A stretch of DNA of 64,000 bases from positions 291,154-355,153 of the forward strand of contig NZ_LMDF01000001.1 in assembly GCF_001425745.1 (NCBI RefSeq), written 5' to 3'. The translations under genes were made by a program, and so were the position numbers. The notes below the pieces were generated by a model. It made no database searches and had not been told where the DNA came from. It was given only the letters and a program-made list of their open reading frames with translations. The DNA comes from Caulobacter sp. Root343 (GTDB lineage: Bacteria; Pseudomonadota; Alphaproteobacteria; Caulobacterales; Caulobacteraceae). Positions 1-7,753 of the stretch are shown here, one piece after another; position 1 is the stretch's first letter; each line of letters begins with the position of its first letter.

Positions 1-824
1 AGCACCATGACCAGGGCGAAGACCAGGGTGAGGACCAACACGGTGACGGCGGGGTCGATGTCGAAGGCGGCGAACTGCTGGGCCGCGCGCGCTTCGGCCA
101 GAGCCTTCAACGAAGGCGCCAGCATGGTCAGCTCGAGCGACAGGGTCAGGATGGTGACCAACGGTGTGAGCGCCAGGGCGATCATCGCCTTCAGCCACCC
201 TTCGACCAGACCGCGCGTGGTCTCGAACAGGGTCAGGCCGGCGACCAGCGGCGCCAAGGCCAGCAGGATGGCGAGCACGACCTTGCTGGCGAGCAGTACG
301 CCCAAGGTCGACAGCACCAGGATCAGGCCGCCGGTGTTCACCGCGAAAGCGCCGAAACCGGGCCCGCCCTGCATCGCCGCCGGGCCGCCGCCGGCGCGGC
401 TGGCCATCAGGCTCGCCGACTCCTGCAAGCCGTCGAAGGCGTCCTGCAGGCGCGCGAACGGATTGGTCGGCTGGCCGTCGCCGAGCAGCAGTCCGCCCAG
501 TTCGGCTGGGGCCTTGGTCAGGGTGTCGTAGACCAGGGTCTGGAACAGGCTCCAATTGGTGGCCAGCGCCACAACCAGGCCAATCTTGATCACCATCAGG
601 GTGGCGTCGCCGACGCGCAGGCCGCCTCGGCCCAGGATCAGGCGATAGCCGACGAAGACCACGTACAGGGTCAGCAGGCCGGTCAGCAGCAGGCCGACGG
701 GCGAACCCGGCGCGGCCAAGGCGGCATAGCCGGTCTGGGCCAAGTCCTGGACTCGGCAGTCGACGGAGCCGATCAAGCCTTGGACCATCTGGGCGTCGGC
801 GGGGAGTTGCGCGCAGCCGGTCAT
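1..824 (-). CDS. virB6: VirB6-type T4SS inner-membrane channel protein (3' end beyond window)
   Basis: The minus-strand frame opens at ATG 824 and stays open to the left edge, giving about 274 residues without a stop, so the C-terminus is missing. The translation has at least five long hydrophobic segments, at roughly residues 26-60, 75-100, 150-185, 195-225 and 255-274. A Gly/Ala/Met-rich loop before the central cluster matches the TrbL/VirB6 layout. VirB6 is a polytopic inner-membrane protein of the type IV secretion channel. It starts 2 bp after the virB4 stop, so it is in the same operon and probably translationally coupled. Identification rests on topology and position next to virB4 rather than on a catalytic motif. 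Confidence 0.8.
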   Translation of the reverse strand, partial: MTGCAQLPADAQMVQGLIGSVDCRVQDLAQTGYAALAAPGSPVGLLLTGLLTLYVVFVGYRLILGRGGLRVGDATLMVIKIGLVVALATNWSLFQTLVYDTLTKAPAELGGLLLGDGQPTNPFARLQDAFDGLQESASLMASRAGGGPAAMQGGPGFGAFAVNTGGLILVLSTLGVLLASKVVLAILLALAPLVAGLTLFETTRGLVEGWLKAMIALALTPLVTILTLSLELTMLAPSLKALAEARAAQQFAAFDIDPAVTVLVLTLVFALVMV

Positions 825-826
825 GG

Positions 827-3181
827 TCACGCCGCCGCCAGCAGCTTGGCCATCCAGGCCTGGGGCTCGTCGCCGAGTTGCTCGCGCAAGGCGTCCAGCT
901 TGCGGACGGTCGTCTCGCGGCCCGACAGCACGGTCAGCAGTTCGGGCGCGCCGGCCAGATTCAGGCGGGCCACGACGCTGTCGGTCCCGTGCTTGATCAG
1001 GAAGCAGCGCGAGGTGTCGGGCAGGGTCTTGACCAGTTCGAACTCGTGCTGGGTCAGGCCGAAGCCTTCGCAGTAGTCCTTGGCCTGGGCCTTGGGGTTG
1101 GCCATGAAGATCTGGGTCGCGGCCTGTTCGATGATGGCGCTGGCGATGCGGCTTTCCAGCGCGTCGTGGGCGCTCTGGGTGGCGAAGCCGACCACGCCGT
1201 TGCGTTTGCGCAGGGTCTTCTCCCAGTCGCGAATGCGGGCCACGAAGGCGTCGTCGTCCAGCGCCTTCCAGCCCTCGTCGATGACGATCAGGGTCGGGTG
1301 GCCGTCCAGGCGCTGCTCCACGCGATGGAACAGGTACATCATGGCCGGGGTGCGCAGCGTCGGGTCGTCCAGCAGCTGGGTCATGTCGAAGCCCAGGGTG
1401 GGTTGGTCGAGATCCAGGCTGTCGGTCTCGTTGTCGAACAGCCAGGCGTGCTCGCCCGAACCGTGCCAAGGCGCCAGGCGCGCGGCCAGGTCGGCGGCGT
1501 CGGGACGGCGCGCGCCGCGGAACAGCTCTGCGAAGTATCTCAGGCGGCGCAGGGACGGGGTCTGGTCATAGCTGGCGTCGACCGCGTCCTTGATCCGCGC
1601 GGCGTCATCGGCGGACAAGGTTTCGCCCGGGACGGACACCAGCTTGGCGACCCATTCGGCCAGGAACTTGCGGTTGGCCGCGGTGTCGGCCAGGGCCAGC
1701 GGGTTGAAGCCGGTCGGTTGGCCCGGGCGTAGGCTCTCGTAGCGGCCGCCGATGGCCCGCAGGAAGATCTCCGCGCCGCGATCCTTGTCGAAGAAGACGA
1801 TGCGGGGACTGTACTTGCGGGCCTGGGCGAGCAGGAAGTTCAGCACCACGGTCTTGCCCGAGCCCGACGGGCCGATGACCGTGAAGTTGCCCAGGTCGCC
1901 CTTGTGGAAATTGAAGTGGTAAGGCCCCGCCGAGGTGGTCTCCAGCAAGGTGACCGCCGGGCCCCAGTGATTGCCGTCGGCCCGGCCGATCGGGAAGTTG
2001 TGGCCGCTGGCGAAGCCGGCGAAGTTGGCGGTCGAGATCAGAGCTTTCCGCGCGATATCCTTGAAGTTGCCCGGAAACTGCGCCCAGAAGGCCGGCTCGA
2101 GGTTGATGTCCTCGCGCACGGCGATGGCGCCCATCTCGGTGAAGGCCGACATGACTTCGGCGGTCGAGCGGTCCAGGCCGTCCAAGGTCTCGCCGCGCAC
2201 CAGCACCGACAGGTGGTGCTCGCCGAACGCTGCGCGGCCCGAGACGACGTCGTCCTTGGCGCGGGTCAGGTCGGCGCGCAGGCTGATCCCATCGTCGTCC
2301 GCCGCCTTCATACGACGCAGGGCCAGGTTCATGCGCTCTAGGGTCGGCTGGCGATCGACGAAGCCGAAGCTCTGGGTGATCACCATCTCGCACGGCAGGC
2401 GCAGCAGGTCGTCCAGCATCCCGGGCGTGGTCTGGGCGGGGTAGTCCTTGATCGACACCATGGCCCCGAAGCCGCGCGCCAGGGCGCCGGCCCGCGACAG
2501 CTCCAGTGTCTCCAGGCCAAAGCTGGCGCGGCGATAGGGCAAGTACTCGCCGGCGTCCCCTTGCGGGACCAGCACCGGACGCATCTCGCCGTTGTAAAGG
2601 CAGGACAGGAACTCCAGCGGCTCGGAACAACGACCGGCCGGGCCATCGTAGACGCCCAAGACGCGCGCGCCGTAGGGGGCGAGGGCGGAGATCAGGCTGT
2701 CACGGGCGCTGTCCAGCTCGCGGCGGTCGGCGGCCAGGGTGGCGGCCGCCTCGGCCTTGCCAGTCCCCTTGAGGGCGCGCAGGACGCCGTCGATCAGGCC
2801 GCCGTGGCCTTGCAGCGGACGGCGGACGATCGTCAGGAACAGGTCATTGACGTAGAGTTTGCGGGCGGCCAGACGCTCGCTCCAGGCGGCGTCGAGATCG
2901 GCGCTGAAGGCGTCCGGGAACGCGCCCTGGGTCTGGGCGTCGACCTCGCGGCGGACCACGTGGTGGTAGAGCGCGAAGCGAGAGCTGGCGAGGCCGCGCA
3001 GCATCACGTCGCGCACGGCCTTGCGATAGTTCAGTTCCTCGCTGTCGGCGGTTTCGAACGGCAGGCCGGCCAGGTGGATGACCTGCATCAGCAGGCCGTC
3101 GCGGGTCTCCAGCGTGACGTCGTCGAGGTGGCGCGCATACGGCAGGCGTTTGCCGGCCGTCGTCTCTTTGCGGGGATTCAT
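827..3181 (-). CDS. virB4: VirB4 ATPase of the type IV secretion system
   Basis: VirB4 is the large ATPase at the inner-membrane base of VirB/D4 secretion systems and drives pilus biogenesis and substrate transfer. The 784-residue product is of normal family length. Near residue 437 it has a Walker A motif (GPSGSGKT), and further on a Walker B (TLIVIDEGWKAL). The N-terminal half is the usual VirB4 receptor-like region. I chose ATG 3181 because it overlaps the virB3 stop in an ATGA (3178-3181). A longer in-frame start would extend back into virB3 and read its C-terminus in another frame. Confidence 0.95.
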   Translation of the reverse strand: MNPRKETTAGKRLPYARHLDDVTLETRDGLLMQVIHLAGLPFETADSEELNYRKAVRDVMLRGLASSRFALYHHVVRREVDAQTQGAFPDAFSADLDAAWSERLAARKLYVNDLFLTIVRRPLQGHGGLIDGVLRALKGTGKAEAAATLAADRRELDSARDSLISALAPYGARVLGVYDGPAGRCSEPLEFLSCLYNGEMRPVLVPQGDAGEYLPYRRASFGLETLELSRAGALARGFGAMVSIKDYPAQTTPGMLDDLLRLPCEMVITQSFGFVDRQPTLERMNLALRRMKAADDDGISLRADLTRAKDDVVSGRAAFGEHHLSVLVRGETLDGLDRSTAEVMSAFTEMGAIAVREDINLEPAFWAQFPGNFKDIARKALISTANFAGFASGHNFPIGRADGNHWGPAVTLLETTSAGPYHFNFHKGDLGNFTVIGPSGSGKTVVLNFLLAQARKYSPRIVFFDKDRGAEIFLRAIGGRYESLRPGQPTGFNPLALADTAANRKFLAEWVAKLVSVPGETLSADDAARIKDAVDASYDQTPSLRRLRYFAELFRGARRPDAADLAARLAPWHGSGEHAWLFDNETDSLDLDQPTLGFDMTQLLDDPTLRTPAMMYLFHRVEQRLDGHPTLIVIDEGWKALDDDAFVARIRDWEKTLRKRNGVVGFATQSAHDALESRIASAIIEQAATQIFMANPKAQAKDYCEGFGLTQHEFELVKTLPDTSRCFLIKHGTDSVVARLNLAGAPELLTVLSGRETTVRKLDALREQLGDEPQAWMAKLLAAA

Positions 3182-3465
3182 GCGCTGTAGCTGTTGCATC
3201 GCCAGGCCCGGAAATTGGGAACGCGGGGGCAGCGGCTGACCTTGGTCAGCCACAGGTCGAAGATGCGCGGTTCTCGCAGGCAGGCCGCGTAGCCGATCGC
3301 GTGGATCACCAGGGCCGCGGCGATGGCCCAGAACGACTTGGTGATCAGGAAGAGTTCGGCGGTCACCACCCCGTTGATCACGAAGTAGCTGTAGGTCACG
3401 CCCGCGAACATCTGCGGGCGGGTCAGGGCGCCGAACACCACGTCGCGATCCAGCGGGGCGGCCAT
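3178..3465 (-). CDS. virB3: VirB3 T4SS inner-membrane protein
   Basis: A 95-residue protein with the start typical of VirB3: a short hydrophilic N-terminus with the segment LTRPQMFAGV, then two hydrophobic stretches (about residues 22-40 and 45-62) and a cytoplasmic tail containing REPRIFDLWL. VirB3 is a small inner-membrane partner of VirB4, with which it is sometimes fused. Here the two are separate but coupled by an ATGA overlap. It begins 3 bp after the virB2 stop. Both gene order and motif support the call. Confidence 0.9.
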   Translation of the reverse strand: MAAPLDRDVVFGALTRPQMFAGVTYSYFVINGVVTAELFLITKSFWAIAAALVIHAIGYAACLREPRIFDLWLTKVSRCPRVPNFRAWRCNSYSA

Positions 3466-3468
3466 GGC

Positions 3469-3786
3469 TCAGGCCCCGGCGGCGGCGCGGATGCCGTTGA
3501 CGATGGTCGTGGCGCCGAACAGGATGAAACAGCCGAGGATGACCGTCGCGCCGTAGCGCCAGTTCAGGCGGCCGGTCAGCATCATGAAGCCGACGGCGGC
3601 CACGGCCATGACCGCCACGGCCGTGGCGACATTGCCCATCAGCGTGCCTTGCAGCCAGGTCACACCGGCTAGAAGGGCGCTGGATCCTTGCGGATCGGCC
3701 TGGACGGCCTGGGCGTGCGCCTGTGAAGCGGCGGCGAGGAGGGCGGTCGCCAGGGCGGCGGCCTTGGCGTCGAGGATCTTGGGCAT
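3469..3786 (-). CDS. virB2: VirB2 major pilin
   Basis: A 105-residue prepilin with a long signal peptide, predicted cleavage after the AHA near residue 25. The mature product is about 80 residues with two hydrophobic helices (about 52-70 and 80-97) joined by a short polar loop (TGRLNWRYG). This is the expected VirB2/TrbC pilin topology. Its ATG shares a base with the virB1 stop (TGATG at 3784-3788). It would be processed, inserted into the inner membrane and polymerised into the T4SS pilus. Confidence 0.88.
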   Translation of the reverse strand: MPKILDAKAAALATALLAAASQAHAQAVQADPQGSSALLAGVTWLQGTLMGNVATAVAVMAVAAVGFMMLTGRLNWRYGATVILGCFILFGATTIVNGIRAAAGA

Positions 3787-4403
3787 CAGCGGGAGGCTCC
3801 GAGGGCGGGAATGGCGAAAGTGCTCGACCCAGCCATGCGGCTGAGGATCGAGGTCACGTAGGCTTGGGTTTCGGCATAGGGCGGCACGCCGCCGTGCTTA
3901 CGGACGGCGGCTGGGCCGGCGTTGTAGGCGGCCAGGGCCAGGCGGACGTCGCCGCCGAACTCCGACAGCATGCGGCTCAGGTAGAGCGCGCCACCGCGGA
4001 TGTTCTGGGTCACGTCGAACGGATCGACGCCGAGGTCGCGGGCGGTGCCTGGCATCAACTGCATGACACCGACCGCGCCCTTGGACGAGCGGGCGTCGGC
4101 GCGGAACCGGCTTTCGCGCCAGGCGACAGCTTCGATCAGCCTAGGATCAAGGGCGTAGGCGTCGGCGGCGGTCGAGAGCTGCAGCCGCACGGTGTCGACG
4201 TCCGCCGTCCCGCTGGAAGGCGGTTCGGCGGTCGACGCCAAGACGGTGGCCCCATCTCGAGTAAAGACGGTCGGGCCGTCGAAGCGCGTCACCGCGCCGT
4301 CGGCGCCGATCTCCAGAACCTGCGCCGCGACGGGCTCGGCCGCCAGGCAGCACGCCGCGACGGCCGCCAGTAGGACCGCCTGGCGGGCGATGTCGAACGC
4401 CAA
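3786..4403 (-). CDS. virB1: VirB1 lytic transglycosylase
   Basis: A periplasmic soluble lytic transglycosylase that opens peptidoglycan for T4SS assembly. A signal peptide ends near AAEPVAAQ. The SLT fold follows, with the catalytic Glu in AWRESRF, then GVMQLMPGTA and LALAAYNAGP, all hallmark motifs. No ATG is available. The frame has a TTG at 4430 and another at 4403. I prefer 4403 because GAGGGGG lies just upstream as a Shine-Dalgarno and because it gives a clean, short signal-peptide N-region. It is the first gene of the operon. Confidence 0.87.
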   Translation of the reverse strand: MAFDIARQAVLLAAVAACCLAAEPVAAQVLEIGADGAVTRFDGPTVFTRDGATVLASTAEPPSSGTADVDTVRLQLSTAADAYALDPRLIEAVAWRESRFRADARSSKGAVGVMQLMPGTARDLGVDPFDVTQNIRGGALYLSRMLSEFGGDVRLALAAYNAGPAAVRKHGGVPPYAETQAYVTSILSRMAGSSTFAIPALGASR

Positions 4404-4589
4404 TGACGCCCCCTCGATACGCGAAAACAAATCAGTGTGGTTAACTGAAATGTATCTTGGGGATTTTGCGGCTGTAATGCGGCAGGATGGCGCAAGCGTA
4501 ATTTGGTATGCGCGTCAAAAATACTGAATTTTCAGAAATAGTAATGCTCAAGCTTGGAATAGTGTCGAGCTGTAGACTTTGCAGACATC

Positions 4590-4604
4590 TTAATCGATGG
4601 TTAA
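4590..4604. promoter_or_regulatory. CtrA-type binding site TTAA-N7-TTAA upstream of the virB operon
   Basis: The perfect full site TTAA-TCGATGG-TTAA lies about 187 bp upstream of the preferred virB1 start, in a distinctly A+T-rich 289-bp gap (4404-4692). TTAA-N7-TTAA is the known CtrA consensus in Caulobacter and its relatives. The genes on both sides point left, so virB1 is the only gene start it could serve. The gap also holds the small dyad CTGAA-TT-TTCAG (4524-4535). I see no convincing -35/-10 pair. Confidence 0.6.
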
Positions 4605-4692
4605 TTTTGCACTATTTTTGCCTCTGTACTTCTGGCGCGGACAAGGGTTGGTTCAGTGGCGGGCGAGGAAACAGGCTGTCGCGCCGAGCGAT

Positions 4693-4935
4693 CTAGGCGC
4701 GGCTGTCGGCGATGATCATTTCGCCCTTCCTGATGACGATCCGGCGGTTGGGAAAGTCCTGCAGGGCGGCCAGGTAGATCGCCCGCGCCAGGGTCAGGTT
4801 GAACGCCCGACCCAGAATGCGTTCGGGCCGGTCTTCCTCGGCGTCGCAGAGCTCGACGACGAACGAAAGCGACTCCGGCGCGGCCTTGCCGGCGAAGGCT
4901 CGCGAGAACCGAGTGTCCGTGTGCGGCTTGACCAT
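4693..4935 (-). CDS. Small conserved-looking protein, paralogue of its upstream neighbour
   Basis: An 80-residue acidic/mixed protein with no signal peptide or membrane segment. It has a pattern FPNRRIVIRKGEMIIADSRA at its C-terminus that aligns with FPGREITLRHDGRVISRW in the gene just upstream. A central Ala-rich helix also aligns (ARAIYLAALQ with GYAAFYAATR). It therefore appears to be a tandem duplicate of the gene at 4944-5231, 8 bp upstream in the same operon. I do not recognise the family. Function unknown. Confidence 0.65.
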   Translation of the reverse strand: MVKPHTDTRFSRAFAGKAAPESLSFVVELCDAEEDRPERILGRAFNLTLARAIYLAALQDFPNRRIVIRKGEMIIADSRA

Positions 4936-4943
4936 CGCCCGCC

Positions 4944-5231
4944 TCAGTGCGTTCGCGCGGCCCAGCGACTGATGACGCGGCCATCATGGCGCAGCGTGAT
5001 CTCGCGCCCCGGAAACTCGCGGGTGGCGGCGTAAAAAGCGGCGTAGCCGATCGCGGGGCTCGCCGTCACCGCCACCACCTGGATGACCGCCTCTGCGGCC
5101 TCGTCCCAGATCTCGACCTTGTACGGGAGGTCCTCACCGTCGGCCGGGAACCGTCCGAACAGCGGCGGCGTTGACCCCGACGGGTTCGAGGGATCATCGT
5201 TGGGGCTGAGTTTCATCGCAAGGGACGTCAT
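4944..5231 (-). CDS. Small conserved-looking protein, first of a tandem pair
   Basis: A 95-residue protein with a Pro/Ser-rich N-terminus, then a compact domain (about residues 38-93) containing YKVEIWDEA, an Ala-rich helix and FPGREITLRHDG. The start at ATG 5231 has GGAG five bases upstream; a second ATG at 5216 is possible. The frame stays open far upstream, antisense to the kinase gene, but that extension has no plausible start or composition. It pairs with the paralogue at 4693-4935 and is divergent from the PAS kinase at 5352. Unknown function. Confidence 0.65.
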   Translation of the reverse strand: MTSLAMKLSPNDDPSNPSGSTPPLFGRFPADGEDLPYKVEIWDEAAEAVIQVVAVTASPAIGYAAFYAATREFPGREITLRHDGRVISRWAARTH

Positions 5232-5351
5232 GTCGGCTCCGGGAACCGCCCTAGAGTTCTGTGCGGGGCGGAGCCTTGTCAATTGCGATTGGTCGCCTGG
5301 AGCGCGACGGGTGATGGTCCAAGCCCTGCCCCACAGCGGAGGATCTCGCCC

Positions 5352-7724
5352 ATGAGCAGCGTCGCGCCGCCGAACGATCTTAGCCTTGAGCTCCTGGTCG
5401 ACGGCCTGACTGGCTACGGCATCTACATGCTCGACGCCGAGGGGCGGGTAGCGACCTGGAACACCGGCGCCCAGACCTTGAAGGGCTATACGACCGAGGA
5501 AATTCTCGGCGAACCGTTCTCGCGCTTCTTCACGCCGGAGGACCGCCGCGACGGCCTGCCTCAAGCGCTGATGGCCAAGGCCGCCAGCCAGGGCAAGGCC
5601 GAAAGCCAGGGGTGGCGGGTGCGCAAGGACGGCGGGCGTTTCTGGTGCTCGGCCACCTTGCAGGCGCTGCGAAACGAGGCCGGCGAGATCATCGGCTACG
5701 CCAAGATCACCCGCGACATGACCGCCGAACGCGAGGCCCAGCAAGCGCTGATCGAGAGCGAACGGCGGTTCCGGTATCTTGTCGAAGGCGTGGTCGACTA
5801 CGCCATCTACATGCTCGATCCGAGTGGCGTGATCATCAACTGGAACCGTGGCGCCGAGCGGATCAAGGGCTATCAGGCCGACGACATCGTCGGGCGACAT
5901 TTTGGCCTTTTCTATACCCCGGAAGATCGTCAGCGCGGCGGTCCGGCCAGGGCGTTGAAGGCCGCCGAGGAGCATGGCCGCTTCGAGGGCGAAGGCTGGC
6001 GCCTGCGTAAGGACGGCAGCCGCTTTTGGGCGTCGGTCGTGATAGACGCCATCTTCGACGACGAGGGGCGCCACCTCGGCTACGCCAAGATCACGCGCGA
6101 CATCAGCGAGCGGAAGGCGGCCGAGGAGGCCTTGGCCCAGAGCGAGCGACAGTTCCGCCTCCTGGTGGACGGCGTGGTCGACTATGCGCTCTATATGCTC
6201 GACCCCAACGGGATCATCACCAACTGGAACGCGGGCGCCGAGCGCATCAAGGGCTATACGGCCGACGAGATCGTGGGCCAGCACGTCTCACGCTTTTACA
6301 CGCCCGCTGATCGGGCCGCCGGTCGCCCGCTGCATGGTCTCCATCAGGCGGCGACCACGGGGCGCTTCGAGTCCGAGGGCTGGCGGGTGCGCAAGGACGG
6401 CTCGCGCTTCTGGGCCAATGTCGTGATCGACGCCATTCGCGACGAAGACGGCGCCCTGGTCGGCTTCGCCAAGATCACCCGCGACATCACCGAGAAGCGC
6501 GAGGCCGAGGCCGAGCTTCAGAAGACTCGCGAGCATATGGCGAAGAGCCAGAAGATGGAGGCGCTGGGTCAGTTGACCGGCGGCGTGGCGCACGACTTCA
6601 ACAATCTCCTGATGGTGGTCGGCGGCCAAGCCCAGCTGCTTCGCGCGAAGCTCCGGGACGATGAGCGCGCCCTGCGGGCCCTCGATGCGATCGAGATCTC
6701 AGCCCAGCGAGGCCAGGACCTGACCCGTCACCTGCTGTCCTTCGCCCGCCGCCAGCGCCTGCAGACCACGATCGCGCCGTTCTCGGAGCGTTTGGCCGGG
6801 GTGCGTGAACTGGTTTCGACCAGCCTGCCGCCGAACGTGCAGCTTCTCGTCGACGCCTCGAGCGATCTTTGGCCCGTCGAAGTCGATCAGGGCGAGCTCG
6901 ACCTGGCGCTGCTCAACCTGGCGGTCAACGCCCGAGACGCCATGCCAGGCGGTGGGGTCCTGTCGATCTCGGCCGAGAATGTCGTCCTGACGCCGACCGA
7001 CGATCTGGGGCCCGTGGGCGAGTACGTGGCGGTCCATATCGTCGACACCGGCGGTGGCATCCCGCCGGACATCCTCGAGCGCGTCTTCGAGCCGTTCTTC
7101 ACCACCAAGGAGGTGGGACGCGGCACGGGCCTGGGTTTGTCGCAAGTCTATGGCTTCGCCCAGCAGGCCGGGGGAGACGTGAAGATCGACAGCAGGCTGG
7201 GAGAGGGCACGCGGTTCTCGATCTATCTGCCGCGCAGTCACGGTGAGCGCGCCGCGCCCGCCACGAGCGAGTTCGCCGCGAGCGAAAGCGTCGCCGGCGC
7301 GATCCTGCTTGTCGAAGACAATCCCGACGTGGCTGACGTCGCCGCGGCGTTCCTCCAGCAGCTGGGTCATCGCGTGAAGGTGGCGACCAGCGCGGGGGCT
7401 GCGTTGAACGCGCTGGAGAACGGAGAGGCGCCGGACCTGGTGTTCAGCGATATCGTCATGGCTGGCGACGTGGACGGTCTGGGGATGGCGCGGGTGCTGC
7501 GCGAGCGCTACCCGCAGCTCCCGGTCCTGCTGGCGACCGGCTACAGCCACGCCGCCGAACGGATCGGTGACGAGTTCCCAATCCTGCGCAAACCCTACAA
7601 CGTCGACCAGCTTGGCCGGGCCATCACGGCCCTGCTGAACCCGCCCAGCGACGCCAACGGCAAGCTCGTGCGGATCGATGACGCGCGACGGGCCCGGGCG
7701 GCGGGTAGCGGTGAGGGCGGCTAG
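5352..7724 (+). CDS. Hybrid sensor histidine kinase with three tandem PAS domains and a receiver
   Basis: A 790-residue soluble hybrid kinase with no membrane segment. PAS domains span about 13-125, 138-255 and 266-382. The HisKA helix carries the phospho-acceptor His414 in [11 protein letters not shown]. The ATPase domain has the N-box (N522/N526), DTGGGI and GTGLGLS. The receiver domain (649-765) has Asp700 as phospho-acceptor and Lys747. All three PAS units share RxRKDGxRFW and an (A)KITRD exit motif, and none has a LOV-type photoactive cysteine. ATG 5352 is preceded by GGAGG. It would sense a cytoplasmic signal and feed a phosphorelay. No partner regulator is adjacent. Confidence 0.92.
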   Translation: MSSVAPPNDLSLELLVDGLTGYGIYMLDAEGRVATWNTGAQTLKGYTTEEILGEPFSRFFTPEDRRDGLPQALMAKAASQGKAESQGWRVRKDGGRFWCSATLQALRNEAGEIIGYAKITRDMTAEREAQQALIESERRFRYLVEGVVDYAIYMLDPSGVIINWNRGAERIKGYQADDIVGRHFGLFYTPEDRQRGGPARALKAAEEHGRFEGEGWRLRKDGSRFWASVVIDAIFDDEGRHLGYAKITRDISERKAAEEALAQSERQFRLLVDGVVDYALYMLDPNGIITNWNAGAERIKGYTADEIVGQHVSRFYTPADRAAGRPLHGLHQAATTGRFESEGWRVRKDGSRFWANVVIDAIRDEDGALVGFAKITRDITEKREAEAELQKTREHMAKSQKMEALGQLTGGVAHDFNNLLMVVGGQAQLLRAKLRDDERALRALDAIEISAQRGQDLTRHLLSFARRQRLQTTIAPFSERLAGVRELVSTSLPPNVQLLVDASSDLWPVEVDQGELDLALLNLAVNARDAMPGGGVLSISAENVVLTPTDDLGPVGEYVAVHIVDTGGGIPPDILERVFEPFFTTKEVGRGTGLGLSQVYGFAQQAGGDVKIDSRLGEGTRFSIYLPRSHGERAAPATSEFAASESVAGAILLVEDNPDVADVAAAFLQQLGHRVKVATSAGAALNALENGEAPDLVFSDIVMAGDVDGLGMARVLRERYPQLPVLLATGYSHAAERIGDEFPILRKPYNVDQLGRAITALLNPPSDANGKLVRIDDARRARAAGSGEGG

Positions 7725-7753
7725 GGACCGTCACCTCCGGACGCCGTCCACGG

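Noticed and set aside
3182..3253. Longer virB4 start inside virB3
   Set aside because: It would add 24 residues that are a frame-shifted reading of the virB3 end. The ATGA overlap start gives the normal family length.
1..4430. Prophage or integrative element boundary near the virB operon
   Set aside because: No integrase, tRNA gene or direct repeat was seen in the window, so mobility of the T4SS cannot be supported here.
5232..6284. N-terminal extension of the small minus-strand gene across the kinase PAS region
   Set aside because: The extension is antisense to three conserved PAS domains and repeats in step with them. The real gene starts at ATG 5231 with GGAG upstream.
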